Source: Malurus cyaneus samueli
Lineage: Eukaryota > Chordata > Aves > Passeriformes > Maluridae
Direction of reading: 5' to 3'
DNA length: 64,000 nucleotides
Assembly: GCA_009741485.1 (NCBI GenBank)
Contig: CM019216.1
Span: forward strand, 48,646,607 to 48,710,606
A program made the translations under genes and the position numbers. Under the pieces are notes generated by a model that was not told where the DNA came from, did not search any database, and saw nothing but the letters and a program-made list of their open reading frames with translations. This document shows positions 35,701-47,834 of the stretch, in pieces (position 1 is the stretch's first letter; each line of letters starts with the position of its first letter).

Positions 35701-38700
35701 ACATGGTCACTCCAGAGCTGTTACTGGTGTTGAATTTTTCCTACTGTATTTAGCAGTGTCTGTTCTTGGATATATGACCCTGCTGTCCCTGATGTGGTAA
35801 CTGTTCCATTTTGTTTATAGCTGTATAACGTTAGTACAAGTGGTTTCTATAGCTACTGTCCAGCACCAGATGTAGAGTGGTAGGAAGCAGTGATAAGGCT
35901 AGGAAAGTTTTTTTTAAACAAAACCTAAATGTGGGTAATTACCATGAAGCTGAACTGGGTCATGCTAGATTAATAAAAATCTTTAAAATGTTACGTATTA
36001 CTTGCCAGCATTTAAAGAAAAACAAAATTTTCTTGTTATCATGCAGCATCTCCATCATTATTTACTGGAGGTTTCTACTACCTGTTTTAATGTTGTCTTT
36101 AGAATAAATAACAGATTGTTTAATTAAGATTTTTTTTGCCAAGTTATTTTCTCTGTAGAGTTAAATGAAGCCTATTCCAGGTGTCCAGATTGTCAGCTCC
36201 CTGATACAAAATACTGTAAGTTAGAGTTAGTTTGAAAATCCTTAGTCTCTGAAATCCAAGACTTCCAGTTACTTTGATCAGTTCTCATGCTGTCCATACA
36301 ACTGTTTTGACTAGAAGAGCTCAACTGTGAAGTTGTATCTTCAGATCAGGATTTCTTCTTTTCTTTTCATCTTTTTAAGGAGCAGTTTCAATTCTGTTGG
36401 TGTTTGTTTGTTTGTTTGTTTGTTTTTAAGCAATCACCATCTTTATTAGATAGTCATGCCCATGCAGGGGAGAGGTAGGGAATGGAACCTCCTAAACTGT
36501 TATTGTGATGTGGGCCAGGAATTTCCTTTGCAATCTCTCCTAAGAAATCAATGCCTGACTGCAGATTTTCTCTCATTTAGTGAGGGTGTTTGCAGAACTT
36601 TTGATGAGGCCTGAATTTTTGAGGTGAGATTCTGGTCTGTAGTGGTGCACCATTTACGTCTGGTGCATGCAGATGTCCCTATTACACCTGTGTTTTACTT
36701 AAATTTCTTTTCCACAGCACATCCTCTCTTTGACCTAACCAGCTTGGAGGTAGAGAACAAGGTAGCTTCTTCCTTCATCCTTTCCCCCTGAACCAGCATT
36801 TTGTTTCCTATGGAATCAAGCTGAATGTTGTACACATGCATGACCTTTTAGAGGTTGTGAGGGTTATTTTTTATGTTAAAATGTCTTTGACCCATATATC
36901 ATTATCTTCAGGGTCAGTTACGCTGCCCATTTCTCAAAATAAGTGAAATATATAGCATTCTTGTTTTGAAGCACATCCCAATGATATAAAAATATATGTT
37001 TTATCTCAAAGAAGGATTTGTGTTCTGCAAATTCAAGACAAGTGTCCTTTACCTCACAGTGGTCTGGAAAAGTGGGTACAGGCTGGCTGTGAGATGAGTA
37101 TGTCTTAAATCCTTCTTGTTTCCTGCCTGTGTGTAGTAATTTTGTAATTTTGCAGTTTTTTTCACAAACATGCTAAAAGCCTCTTGGTTATCAGCCTGAG
37201 AATAATGGAGATGGCAGTCTCCCACAGGTGACCAAAAGACGGTGTGGTACTGTGGTACTATGCCTGCACTGGGTTTCCTGAAGTAATTTTCTTTTGCTGT
37301 TTTCCAGCAGTGCAGTATTTCAACAGAGCTGCTGCTACTGGTGAACATGCTTTACATAATAGATACCCTCATGGCACTGAACATTTAGCAAGTTAATTTA
37401 AGGTGGTGTCACATTACTGACTGTTCTGTTGAGATAGCAGGTGAGAGGTACTTCACAGTAATATCTCACTGAGTCCAGAAGAGGGCCCTTCTACATGCAC
37501 ACAAGTGTCTTGTTGAAAATCCTTTTCTTTCACTCACCTTTAGAATACTTATTAAGATATCTGAAGCTAGGAGAAGTGTTGATCATGCTAGGTGAAAACC
37601 TGCAAAGGCTACAGAATAGCTGAAGGGAGAGATTGTCCACTAGGATTCTGTTCAACCTTGCACTGTAATACTGCTGTAATATGAAAATAATGGACTAAAA
37701 TCTACTTTGATGTTCTTACTAATGCTGAAGCATTCCACAGTAACTTTATTTTCAGATATGAACAAATAACTGTAAACTTTTTCAAGTAATGGGTCAATGT
37801 GTTTGTTACTGCATGGGTTTAAAAAAAAAAGAAGAAGAAACACGTGGAATAGAAGCTTACTGTTGTGTTTGTTTTTATTTTCTCCTTGCAGCACTGAGTT
37901 GTTCTGTGTGAGGCTGCTTGTCAGTGTTCCTTCCTGCTGTTGAGCATAATAATAAACTGACATCACCCAGAAGTGTAAAACTGTTTTTAGAAGTTGCCAT
38001 CAGTTTTATTTAACACTCAGATTAAAGTTTGATGTAATGTTTATCTTACAGCATTGCTAAGTTAGCTGACAAGTATCTTAATTGTATAAAGCCACAGTAC
38101 ATGATGAACTAAACCTTTGTATATATAGTGGGCCAATTTTCTAAACTGTGTTCTTGGCTGTTGTCAAATAGGTATTATGTGTAGGGATTTACTGTGTCAA
38201 CTTTAACTTTCAGAAATATATGAATGCTGCACACTAAAAAATTTCTCTCAATGTGCTTCAATAGCTGTAGGAACTCATTTTAGCCATTTCTATTTCTCTT
38301 CTGTTTGTACCTGCCTTCCACAGGTCCCTGAGTGACTGAATTCTCCAGATGGTATTTTTTTTCTGGAAAGTAACTAATGTGTTTTCTTTTGTAAGAGTCT
38401 GCGTGGCATTGGTACCTGTGCTCATTTATTCATGTAAGGGTGGGATTTTGGTGGTGTTGGCTGAGGTGATGTCAGTGTCTTAAGTGTGTACCACTGAATT
38501 GTAAAAGAAAAACCTAGCTACCTTACCCCCTTGCACTTAATGGTTTGAACAAGTCTGGAGGTGAACCAGTGGCAATATGTGCTGAACATGCTACCCTCAG
38601 GTCTAATATTTGCCTTTTGATGCCATACAGGATCAAGATGAGAACTCTTACTTGTTGGATGGTCAGTATTTGCCGTACAGGGGACACAATTCTTTCCGCG

Positions 38701-38762
38701 AGAAGTATTTCAGTGGTGTGACAAAGAGGATTGCCAAGGAAGAAAAAGACAATCAGAAGTAA
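14982..38762 (+). CDS. TRMT11: TRMT11, tRNA (guanine10-N2)-methyltransferase catalytic subunit
   Basis: TRMT11 with TRMT112 forms the cytosolic enzyme that makes m2G at position 10 of many tRNAs, using S-adenosylmethionine. Thirteen coding exons were placed: 14982-15056, 16960-17025, 17752-17825, 19080-19161, 19259-19351, 20442-20576, 22174-22330, 26757-26837, 27483-27647, 29016-29088, 29862-29993, 33168-33288 and 38631-38762. They total 1386 nt and encode 461 residues; human is 463 as I recall. All introns are GT-AG and all split codons join in frame. Residues about 1-170 form the N-terminal and THUMP RNA-binding part. The methyltransferase follows, with the SAM-binding DPFVGTGG (222-229), GTDID (243-247), and the catalytic DPPYG (309-313), all intact. 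The ATG at 14982 has G at -3 and +4. Introns carry CR1 copies (introns 1 and 7), a GGGTCA array (intron 1), an ATT microsatellite (intron 10) and a possible alternative last exon (intron 11). Confidence 0.97.
15095..15130 (+). repeat. Array of six GGGTCA hexamers in TRMT11 intron 1
   Basis: Six contiguous hexamers, five GGGTCA and one GGATCA (second unit), start 39 bp after the exon 1 donor. A further G-run cluster precedes and follows. Each unit matches a nuclear-receptor half-site and every unit carries a GGG or GGA run. Confidence 0.9.
15567..15740 (+). mobile_element. CR1 LINE 3' fragment (sense) in TRMT11 intron 1
   Basis: Reads 'agaggtggtggaatcaccat', 'gtgttcagggaaagactgg' and a terminal 'gactcgatgatcccagaggt' before a 'gtgagtctgtgattttctg' tail, the usual CR1 3' end. 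Open frames here are CR1 remnants. Confidence 0.9.
16960..17025 (+). CDS. TRMT11: TRMT11 exon 2 (residues 26-47)
   Basis: Acceptor 'tttcactttag', donor gtaagt, 66 nt in phase 0. Encodes EITSLLSLCGGQFSGEQEIR plus two residues. Confidence 0.95.
17752..17825 (+). CDS. TRMT11: TRMT11 exon 3 (residues 48-72)
   Basis: Acceptor 'ctttatttcag', donor gtaaga. Encodes SPFWILNIPSEEMARGLMKR and TVCA, then splits a lysine codon. Confidence 0.96.
19080..19161 (+). CDS. TRMT11: TRMT11 exon 4 (residues 72-99)
   Basis: Acceptor 'gtaatttcag', donor gtatgc. Encodes SIFELWGHGRSAGELYASLK and NYPVDKM, the segment entering the THUMP domain. Confidence 0.96.
19259..19351 (+). CDS. TRMT11: TRMT11 exon 5 (residues 100-130)
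   Basis: Acceptor tract 'cttttttttcag', donor gtaagt. Encodes SDSTYKVHIHTFNKTLTQAQ within the THUMP domain. Confidence 0.96.
20442..20576 (+). CDS. TRMT11: TRMT11 exon 6 (residues 131-175)
   Basis: Acceptor 'ttcattgtatag', donor gtgcgt. Encodes ALEFLPFKGKVNLKNPQHIF and continues to YFGRW, closing the THUMP part and leading into the methyltransferase. Confidence 0.96.
22174..22330 (+). CDS. TRMT11: TRMT11 exon 7 (residues 176-228), SAM-binding loop
   Basis: Acceptor 'aatgtttcaacag', donor gtatat. Encodes YSVKKRHFIGNTSMDACLSF and ends in DPFVGT plus the first base of the next glycine, so the SAM-binding loop is split across a 4.4-kb intron. Confidence 0.97.
22500..23035. other. TRMT11 intron 7, 5' part
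   Basis: Unique-looking intron sequence. No exon or known repeat recognised. Confidence 0.4.
23036..23700 (-). mobile_element. CR1 LINE fragment (antisense) in TRMT11 intron 7
   Basis: About 660 bp in reverse orientation. It opens with the degenerate tail 'gaatacaatcatagagcatc' and runs through the 'ctggccctgcacaggacaac', 'gagatcagtgcctgccc' and 'gcctggctggtgatgctg' blocks of CR1. The overlapping open frames are not genes. Confidence 0.92.
26757..26837 (+). CDS. TRMT11: TRMT11 exon 8 (residues 228-255)
   Basis: Acceptor 'tctcccatgtatag', donor gtatgt. Encodes GGLLISSAHFGAYVCGTDID; the acidic GTDID strand end contacts the cofactor ribose in this family. Confidence 0.96.
27483..27647 (+). CDS. 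TRMT11: TRMT11 exon 9 (residues 255-310)
   Basis: Acceptor 'ccccttcccctcccag', donor gtaagt. Encodes WRGPDENIRANLRQYGLEKY and runs to FDAIITD plus the first base of the motif-IV proline. Confidence 0.97.
29016..29088 (+). CDS. TRMT11: TRMT11 exon 10 (residues 310-334), catalytic PPYG
   Basis: Acceptor 'cttttgctttgtctag', donor gtaggg. Completes DPPYG and encodes GIREAPRRMGSQKETVKSVE. The region after SQKE is shorter than in human. Confidence 0.95.
29741..29806. repeat. (ATT)n microsatellite
   Basis: About 66 bp of nearly pure ATT/TTA units in TRMT11 intron 10, with a few interruptions near the 3' side. It is likely length-variable. Confidence 0.95.
29862..29993 (+). CDS. TRMT11: TRMT11 exon 11 (residues 334-378)
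   Basis: Acceptor 'catcttttgtttag', donor gtatgt. Encodes SSYHLSDIFFDLLKFAAECL and GGRLVYWLPIYRP, the late strands of the Rossmann fold. It lies about 55 bp after the ATT microsatellite. Confidence 0.96.
31639..31765 (+). CDS. TRMT11: Candidate alternative last exon of TRMT11 (putative)
   Basis: A good acceptor, 'cttctaattccattacag', ends at 31638. Joined to exon 11 (which ends in GA), the sequence reads D then 41 further codons, including YDYGERLLKYYGRTPTFVRE, to TGA at 31763-31765. The result would replace the normal C-terminus after residue 377. A random frame of this length stays open about one time in seven, so openness alone is weak evidence. I recognise no homologue. Confidence 0.25.
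33168..33288 (+). CDS. TRMT11: TRMT11 exon 12 (residues 378-418)
   Basis: Acceptor 'tttatttcttccag', donor gtaagc. Encodes NCEQMLSSHTSRRLITMEKV, the conserved C-terminal strand and turn. Confidence 0.96.
36402..36425. repeat. (GTTT)n microsatellite
   Basis: Six tandem GTTT units in TRMT11 intron 12. Confidence 0.9.
38631..38762 (+). CDS. TRMT11: TRMT11 exon 13 (residues 419-461) and stop
   Basis: Acceptor 'ttttgatgccatacag'. Encodes YRGHNSFREKYFSGVTKRIA and a lysine-rich tail to TAA at 38760-38762. It follows a 5.3-kb intron. Confidence 0.97.
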   Translation, partial: DQDENSYLLDGQYLPYRGHNSFREKYFSGVTKRIAKEEKDNQK

Positions 38763-38861
38763 AATATTATATAAACAGATTAAAAAATGAGAAAAGAATG
38801 AAGACCCGTGTTTCTTTGTAAGGACATCTGGATGTGAACATTCATTTGGATGCTTCAGAAA

Positions 38862-38867
38862 AATAAA
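38862..38867 (+). terminator. TRMT11: TRMT11 polyadenylation signal (AATAAA)
   Basis: AATAAA 100 nt after the TRMT11 stop, giving a compact 3' UTR. A second AATAAA at 39194-39199 could serve a longer form. Confidence 0.65.
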
Positions 38868-39199
38868 TACTGCTTTTAATTTTAAAACAAGATGAAACCC
38901 ACAACCCAGGTTGAGAGCAGTTCTTTTTAATTAGCTTTGTTTATAGCAGATTTTATTGTACAAGTTTTTTGAGTCTTACTTAATTTATATTTGTACTTTC
39001 AAGTACTAATGATGATTGACTAAAACCATTATTATTGTTCTTTCACCATTAACGTTTACAAAAATGTAGTAGTATTATTTGGCTTCTTAAACTGTGAACA
39101 TCTGGCTGTTTTAAAAACACGTGGTGGTGATCAAGGGATTGCTGATTAAGAATATCATTTTCATTTGTTTTGATTTTTTTGTAAATGGTGTACAATAAA

Positions 39200-42100
39200 C
39201 CAAGGTTGGCGTGAGTTTTTTATAATTGTTGCATGCAGTAATTGCTCGTATGAATTCCACTTGCTTTGGCTGAGGTCACAAGTGTTTAAAACAAACAACA
39301 AACGCAAAGAAACAACTGGGCTCATGCACACCCCACCAAAGGAAAAACCTCTGTGACCTGACAAACTCTGGAGGGCTTATTAAAGCCTATGAAGCCTGTC
39401 CACATCTGAAGCTCATCTGTACCTTGGATTTGCTTTTGCATTCCTAAACCTTGACTCTTGGTCAAGCCAACTGTCTGCAATTTTTGGTTCAGAAATTGAT
39501 AGTTAAACCAGTAACAACAACAGCATAAAATCAGTAATAGTTCCCTAATGGTATTAAGCCTAATCAAATCTTTGAAACCTAAGCTGTATTTGTTAAAGGG
39601 CAGACTTTGCTGAATCCACACCACGTCCATCATGAAAATACCTCATTTGAAAACCACTAAGCCCATTAATTCAGGATGTTAATGGCTCTTCTCATTTTGG
39701 TGGTCAAATATGGTTACATACTCTTCAGCAGGGCCTTTGGTGAATGCATCTGTGCTCCAGCCAGAGGAACCCTGCTTCTCCGTTTGCTGCAGGTCACTGA
39801 CTGTGGTCATGTTAGAATCTTCGTAGATCATAATTTTTAAGTGCCTCTCCAAGGTCGTTTTGTGTATCTGATCAAGTTCATTAACTGAATTTGCTCTTTT
39901 GTGTATTGTGGTCCTCAGCTGCAGCAGGAAAGCTTACAAACTCAATGACAGCTTAGTCTGGCCTTCTGGATCTAATCTGTGGTGTGTTAAAAAGTTCTCA
40001 AATAGTGATTTATTTTCTCTGTTTCCATTATAAATCACTTTGTTTTGACACTTTTAATGTCAGCCATATAATAGTTGTTCTGGACTCAACTTGGAGCAAG
40101 ATCAAAGCTCAGAAAATTTTTCAAAAGTGGAATTTGAATTGATCACTTTCAAATATTACATCCAAAACATACTCCTTCTAAAAACCTGTCTTCATTTCAT
40201 TATTACAATTTAGCATTCAGCTTTTATTACTTAACAAAATTAATTTCCATTCTTCATAGGCAAGGAATTTTTCTAGATTTATTTATTATGCACGTATAAC
40301 TCAATTTTTGTGAAAGTTTCCTTACACATGATCTAAGTGATTATACAAGAGGTAAGGAAGTGGCAAATCTGGCTCTGTCTATTCAAATGAAAATTATTTT
40401 GTTTATTTCTCCTCTGCCTGGTCCAACTTCTAGTCCCTTCGGCGGTGGTGGTATGGCCTCAGTTTAGCAGTCTGTACATACCAGCTCTGTCATTACTGAA
40501 GGATACCATTTTGAATAGAAACTGTCAGTATGTTTGGGGTACTGTATCGACATTGGCTAATAAGATACTGTTTTGAATTGAAATCAGTTGTTCAAGCTCT
40601 GCTGATCCCCTACTTTAAAGCTATCATTTGGAAACATTCCTCACTTTAGAATTTCACCTTGCTTGGTGTGCACGCCTGTCGTGCATGCAGCCTTCCAGAG
40701 CACAGGCATTTATAGATCCAGAGCTGTGACGCAGTCCTGGCACTCTCCCTAGCGCAGGGCTGCCGGGCAGCTGAGTTATCCTTTCGGCAGGGTTTGGCCA
40801 TCGATGGCTGCAGCTTCTGGCACCTTCCTTCACTCTGGTTCCATTCAGTCTCTTTCCGTGAGGTTCCAGTTTTCTGTCCCTGGCCGGGAGTGTCAGTTCG
40901 TGAGCCCACACTGAACTCATGCCGTTGTCATTCTCTCCTTTGGGGTGGTTTGTGCCATATTCCAGTTTTTAAAAATGAATGTTATTTTTGGAGTGCTTTG
41001 TTGTGCTGCAGCAAATTGTATGGAGGGAGGAGCTGAAAACGGTTGTATGGACAGAGGCTGTCTCCTGTTGCTGAGAGCAATTTGTTGAGGTAACAAAGGG
41101 AGAGAGCCCCCTCTTTTTACAGGATCCCTTTATCTGGTGGTGGTCCTGGCTGCAAGCCTTCCACACGTCTGTGGGAAGAGAAAGTGGAAAAGCAGTGGAA
41201 ATAGATTTTCTGAGCATTCACTGTGTGCCCTACCTGCCATCTCTCTGACACTTGTTTTAATTAGTGGCCAATTTGACCAAGTTTAACAGAAGGTCAAGGT
41301 CTGATGATGTCTTACAGATAACGGAGCTACACTTTGTTGAAATAGGCAGAGGGATTGAAGAAGAAGACAGTCTCTTCCAAGGAAAAGGCTGTAATAAGAG
41401 ATCAATTCTCATTAAGCATCAGAAAACCCACGTGGTAAGCAGGACAAGCAGGACAAGACCTCTAACCATTTTTTTTTGTTGTTTCTGCTGCTACAACCAA
41501 TGCTGGCCCTGCTGTTTCTCATTATCTTCTCAGTAAAACGAAGAGACACAGGTAAAAGCTTTTTCAGTAGGAACACAAGGGTCTTGGCTTTACTTCCTGC
41601 TTCTACTCAAGCTGTGAGGCAAACTCACAGAAACTCAGACTCAGTAGTTTCTCCTTATCACTGATGAGAGGAGTCAAGCAAGATGTGTCAGCTTGGTAAA
41701 CTTCTCAAGGAGAGTGCAGCTCTGTCTTTGTAAACCATCCTAAGAAACTGGTATTCTTAATGGGCTAACATCTGACTCTTGGTCTCTTCCAGTAGGGAGG
41801 CAGTCCCCCCACTGAGCATGGGCTCTCCAACAGCAACCCTTAAAGGTTGTTTTTGGTGGACCCTTTATTCCTCCCTGTTCTAGAGAGCTGGAAGGCTGTT
41901 GTGGAGGTGACTGACAGTGCAGTGTCTCTTTCCATTAGACAATCACTCAGTGTTGTGACTTAACTGGTGTTCATACACACCACAGCTGGCAGAAGGCAGT
42001 CAAATTTTTGTGACTTTTCAGTTACCTGTCCAAAATTACTGAAAAAAATGGTGCTAAGAAGATAAATCGTGGACCTTGGGGCTGTTTTGATATTGGTTAA

Positions 42101-44122
42101 ACATTCAAATGATGTAGGGAGGAAACACCTTAATAATTCTCAGTCTTTTCTTTCTTTCTATCTCTGCTTTTTAAGATTTCTTCTTAGTGGTTATTTCCAC
42201 TGTCCCCAGGACAATTCCACAGCTTCAAGGCCACCAGCCAGAGAAGGATATTGCTGAGATGGTGACCCTGTGACTTTGCACTGTCTTCTGGTTTCATAGG
42301 TTTTCTAGAGACAAAAATGTCCAGTTAGAGCAGGCAAGAGGGACAGGGGTGATACACAGTGGTTGCAGGTTTCCCTGTTGGACAAGAAGCAGCTCTGGGG
42401 TTAGCTGGCAGGAGGTTCAGCTGCTGGCTCAGCCTCCATCACCACCATGTTTCTCTTTTCTGACTCTCCACCCCTTCACAGAAGCTGGGAAGAATAATTT
42501 CATGTGTTCGTTCTTTCTTTGCTGTTTAGTTTGGTTTGTAGTTTAAACTGAGGTCCAGAGTTGAACAAGGCTGTCTTTTCAGTCTGGAAACTTCCTAAAA
42601 AAAGAAGAGTTGTGGGTACCCAGGAGAATGAAGAGACCAATATCCCTCTCTGCCTTTCTTTTTTGTTTGATTTGTGAAAAAAACCCCAAACCTGTGTTTC
42701 TTTAACCTTATTCTCTCCTATAATTGATATTGGTGATCACATAATTTAAAAAGGCAAAATATATCTTACCTGCCCCCTGTGACCCTTTTTAATATATTTC
42801 TCTGATGTTCTCTTACTGTCTCAGTGGGCTACAAAAATCTGTGTTTCTGTATATATGCTCACAGCTGTTTTCATTATAGTTCTCTATAATGTTACTTTGT
42901 ATGCCATACATTTGTGCTGCCTCTCACCAGTTCCAGCTTTCCCGAGACTCTGGATGGGGAGGACATGATTTCAAGAAGAGAGCTCTCTGTTAGCTAAAGC
43001 ACCTCATCAGACCCAAGATCCTGGAGAGTGGACATTCTGCCTGGCTGCACTGAGGGTCTGGACCTCGAGACAGCTCTGCCAAGTAAGATCTCTTTTAACT
43101 CTTGTGGTTGGGTAGAGTAAGGTGGGCAGCTCAACAGCAAAATCCATTGATAGGAGGGAGCTCTCAGTGTCTTTGCTGCCGCTCATGGGACATTGGCTGC
43201 ACTCAGGAGGTGCTTCAGGGGCTGCTGAAAACCCACAGCAGACCAAGGCACAGGAGGCTTCCACTGTGTGTGTCAGCTTTGACAAGGGATACTTTGGGTA
43301 GCACTGGGTAGGATCAGGATATTTTGCTTCATTTAAAACTCCCCAAAAGTTATTTAAAAAAAAAAATCAGTTTTTAGATGCTGGAAAGAGATGATTTTGT
43401 AGAATGATACGTTAATGATCATCTCAGATTCTGATCTAAATTTTTGTTGCTTTACATAAAGTGGTGAAAATAAAAAAAAATCTAAACATCCAAACAGCAT
43501 AGTATCACTGTGGTGATTATTTCCAAAAGGAAATTTTATTTGAATTTTTTTCCCAATGAAAAGGGAACCTATGTATAAAATTATATTTTAAAATTTGTTC
43601 TTCATGGATTCATTCTAATAAATATTTCATTAATAAAGTGCAAAATAACAGGTCATGTTATTGTATATGATGGGATACGTAGTTACTTCTAGTCAAATAC
43701 GTAACTCCTCAGTCTCATTTCCATAAGAAGATACCATTGGCATAATAGTCATCATTAATCACAATACTTCCTTCTTTGGAGTCTGTCCTAGAAGATGGGA
43801 TGTCTCTGACTGATGTCTAGGGATATATGTTCAGTGCCATGACTGCCCAGCCCAGTGTCTTTGCTTTATCCTGAGACCAATATAAAAGTTCCACTAAACA
43901 CTGAGAATTATGCTGTGTATTTTGGAGGCGAAACTAATCCTGGTTCTATCTTCTATTGATGTAGCACTAGGGGAAATGGAAGTGGGTGATTGCAGTACAG
44001 AATACATTTAGTTATGAAAGGTCTTAACAACTAACAGCCGGGGTTCCTTATATACTATGATTTTTGGCTACACATGAAACACAGCTATGTGGAGAAAATC
44101 CTTTGAGTGGTTGGATCTATTA
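39200..44122. other. Intergenic after TRMT11
   Basis: No supported exon. Short frames here lack splice sites, codon bias and recognisable motifs. A local repeat of 'caggacaag' occurs near 41440. Confidence 0.45.
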
Positions 44123-44830
44123 CAGAATCACAGAATATGCAGAGTTGGAAGGGACCCATCAGAATCATCAAGTGCAACTCCTGGCCCTGCACAGAACATC
44201 CCCAAGAAATCACACCCTGTGCCTGAGATACTGTATTGTCTAAACACTTGTTGAACTCTGTCAGGCTGGTGCTGTGATCACTTCCCTAGGGAGCCTGTCC
44301 AGTGTCCAGACTCCCTCTGGGTGAAGAATCTTTTCCTGATATCCGACCTAAAGCTCCCCTACCTCAACTTCATGCCATCTGCTCCAGTCCTGTCATTGGT
44401 AACCAGAGAGAAGAGATCAGTGCCTGCCCCTCCTCTTCCCCTCACGAGAAAATTGAAGACCAAAATGACATCTCACTCAGTTGTCTCCAGACTGAACAGA
44501 CCCAAGCTTCCTCAGCCTCATATGACTTCCCTTCCAGACCCTTCACTGTCTGTGTAGACCTCCTTTGGAAACTTTCTAATAGTCCAATGTCTTTTTCATG
44601 CTGCACCCAAAACTGCACACAGTATGAGGCCGCCCCAGTGCAAAGCAGAGCAGGACAATCCCCTCCCTTGCCTGGCTGGTGATGCTGTGCCTGATGCCAC
44701 CAGGACAGGATTGGCCCTCCTGGCTGCCATACACTGCTGGCTTATGGTCAATTCTTGAACCAGGACCTCCAGGACCCTTTCCACAGGACTGCTTTCCAGC
44801 ATCTCATTCCCCCACCTGACTCCTTATTTT
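44123..44830 (-). mobile_element. CR1 LINE fragment (antisense)
   Basis: Opens with 'acagaatcacagaatatgc' and follows the same block order as the copy at 23036-23700, including 'gagatcagtgcctgccc' and 'gcctggctggtgatgctg'. It extends about 100 bp further toward the CR1 5' side. Confidence 0.92.
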
Positions 44831-47800
44831 AGCTCCTTACATTTTCGTACAGGCAGTCTTCTCCACTGATTGATTGTGGTCTTGTTCTCTGTGTGAATGT
44901 ATGTCATGGGTGGAATGATGCCTCTGTGGTCATAGTTCATGCCTTTATAAATCAGGTTTGTTTTGAGGTAGTTTGCTTGAAGTTCTGAGATGAGGAGTCT
45001 GGTCAGGTGCAATGGATTTATTGCAATAACAGCTGTGACAGAGACGAGGATAACCAAAATCATGAGCAGCACCATAGGACATAGGCTCCTGTCCTGGAGA
45101 GAGCCAAGTGTCTCATTAATAAACAGACCCCTAGCAATTCAGGAGCATTTTGGGAAGTTCCTACTCTCTTCAAAATGCACATATGGCAGAAAGTACTGGA
45201 ATGCCTTTGCTCAAGCCTCATTCCTTAACACAGCACTCCCTGGATAAACGAAATTACATGAGAAAAGGAGCTGGTTTGCTTAAGCAGTAAATACTAGCCA
45301 GAATTGGTATTTGCAAAATGTCATGTTTTAGCCTCCCCAGCTTGGAACAGGAGCTGTCACAGAGATTTGTGTGCACCTCTGGTGCTGTCGTGGCTGAGGA
45401 GCTGGTCCCAGGCAGTGTGACCGTGCTGCTGCTCACTGGTGAACGCACACCAGTGCCTGGGCACCACCTGCGCCTGTGCTGCCTCCCCGTTCTGGTGTTC
45501 CCAGCTGTGACAAGCTGCAGGCTGAACTCGTTAAACTACTGCTGTTTGCTACAGGGAACGACCTGCCAAAAATCTGCACAGCCCTGTGCCACTGGGGCCA
45601 GGGGAGTGGGCCCTCCCCGCTCACCCCCGGCCGCCCTGCCTCTACAAAGCAAAGAAATTAATTCTATAATAATCATAGAATGGCATTTTTAGCCTTATGC
45701 AAAAACGTCAAAGAAGACAAAGATAAGCATTATTTCTTAATTAAATACGGATTTTACTTTGGTTTTTGTTTTTACTCTAAAAACAAACCAAAACAACTTT
45801 GCGCCAAGCGCTGTTATATCCCAACCCCTTCCTATTTTTTTAATTGTATTTTTATATGCCTTGCAGAATTAATGATGGAAATCTTGCCAGCTGTGACTTT
45901 GCCAGAATCCTTTTCTGAAGCTCCTACTAATTTGGATTAAAACTGGATGGATGAAAGCCTCAAACAGCAAATCCTGGCAGTAGATTTGCTGAGGCCCCAC
46001 AGCATATACTTCTCCAACTGTTCTTATCTTTTGAGGAAAAAAAAAAAAAAGAAAAAAAAAATAAGCAAACATAATTTTGTAATGACACATTTGTTAGTGT
46101 TCTCCCTGCCTTTTACCTCCCTGGCCTGAGACACAGGGTTCCAGCACCCAAGCAGCCTGCTGGGGCTCCCCTGTGCAAGACAAACCCCTGGCTTTAGCAG
46201 GATGAGATTTTAATTGCAGAATGTTGGGGGTTTTAAACACTTACCTTGTACCGGCTACACTATGTGTTAACAGCCAGCCTGGGTTTTAGAGAATTTTTCC
46301 CTAGGATGTAGCAGCTCAGAATGGAAACGGTGGTTGTGTAAGCCTGGCATTGCAAGGGCATGATGCCACCAAGCTTCCTGAGCCCTGGCTGCTGGATGTT
46401 CACCTCACTTGCTTAATTCTAGCAGCGTTGGCGCCGCGTTGTCTTGCTGTCCAGGCTTCCTGGAGCCAGCAGCTGCAAGCTTTCCTACTGCCACAGACAA
46501 TTAAATTAATTTCTTTAAATTGGACAAATCGATCTCTGGCAAGAGGCCCATGTTCCTGCTCCTCTTCCTTCTTGCCAGGAGAGTCTTCTGGAAACTTGTG
46601 AGCTTACTAAGCCCTTGCTCGATGTGTTGCTCTCTTCAAGGCCATGCTGAGGCAGAGCAAAGGCAGTGCTCTGAGCATGGACAGTGCCATGGGATGCTTC
46701 CCAAGACCTATCCTTTCCACTCATTTCCAGTGCACCAAGGGCTTTCTTTTTCTGGGGTGTGCTCCTTGTCCCCATTAGTTGCTGTTTTACTCCATCATTG
46801 TTCAGCGAGTATGAGCTCAAGAGGTTGTCTCCAGCTGCTTTGAGCTTTTCTTTCCTTCTCAGGATGCCTTGAGGTAGGGATGAATGTAGACTCAAGGCAG
46901 TATCTAATCTTTCATGCCAGTGCCATATATGCGGTGCCATATCTCCATCAGTCCCCTAGTCAGTGAAGAGGAGTAAGTCCAGAGAACACATCCATCTGCT
47001 CTTCTAGAGCTCTTGGATGTGCACAACTCAGACTTGCTCATTTAGGAACTACTTTAGTAGGTAATATCTGGTTTTTTACTGAACTTCTTTGTACAGTGAG
47101 CCCAGTTAATTCACCCTCATTTTGTATATGCATATAAGCTCCTGTTTCTGTTATGCTGGATAAGAATATTTATGAAATAGTTGTGCCCTCCTCATTTTCA
47201 TCTACTTTGTCAATCCAAAAGTAAACCAATTTTTGATTGGTTTTGATATACAAGAAAAAACAGTAATTTAAGAAACACCCAGGAGAGCTAACACCCAAAG
47301 ATCGAAATCTCTCTTGCTCTCTTGGCAGTCACAGAATTTATTTCCTTTTGCCCATCTTATCATGTTTCTGGTTCATGATTTCTACGAGCTGCTGCCTACT
47401 TCTCCTTTTCTTCGTGGGTTATCTAAATATTTGTGCAGCTAATTTCATTTCCCCTTTCACTAGATTGTTACTTTATGTGTGTGACGCTTTGGGGAGCTGA
47501 TGGGTGAGATACGAATCCTGCTTGGAAGTACTGGATTACACTTCATGAAAGGTTCTGCAGATGAGTTATTGCTCTGCAGCAAGTCCTCAGCCTGCGGTTT
47601 CACAAGCATGGACGCTAATGTGACAGTGCAGTGCTGCTGAAAGCAGTAGGGTTTGTGCCTTTTCCCTATTCCCTGGTTCTGGATTTTCTCACCCTCTGCT
47701 CAGCAGAGTCACCCACTCTTACGCTGTCATTCTTACTGGGGCATTTCTTGTGCCAGTTCAGCATACTAAACCAGCATAAAACTGGTCATTTTGCCGAAAC

Positions 47801-47834
47801 AGATTACCCTAAGGGAGTGAATTTTCTTTTTCAG
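44831..47834. other. Intergenic
   Basis: No supported gene. It contains an A-rich run at 46037-46062 with a single G interruption; no retrocopy could be recognised ahead of it. Confidence 0.4.
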
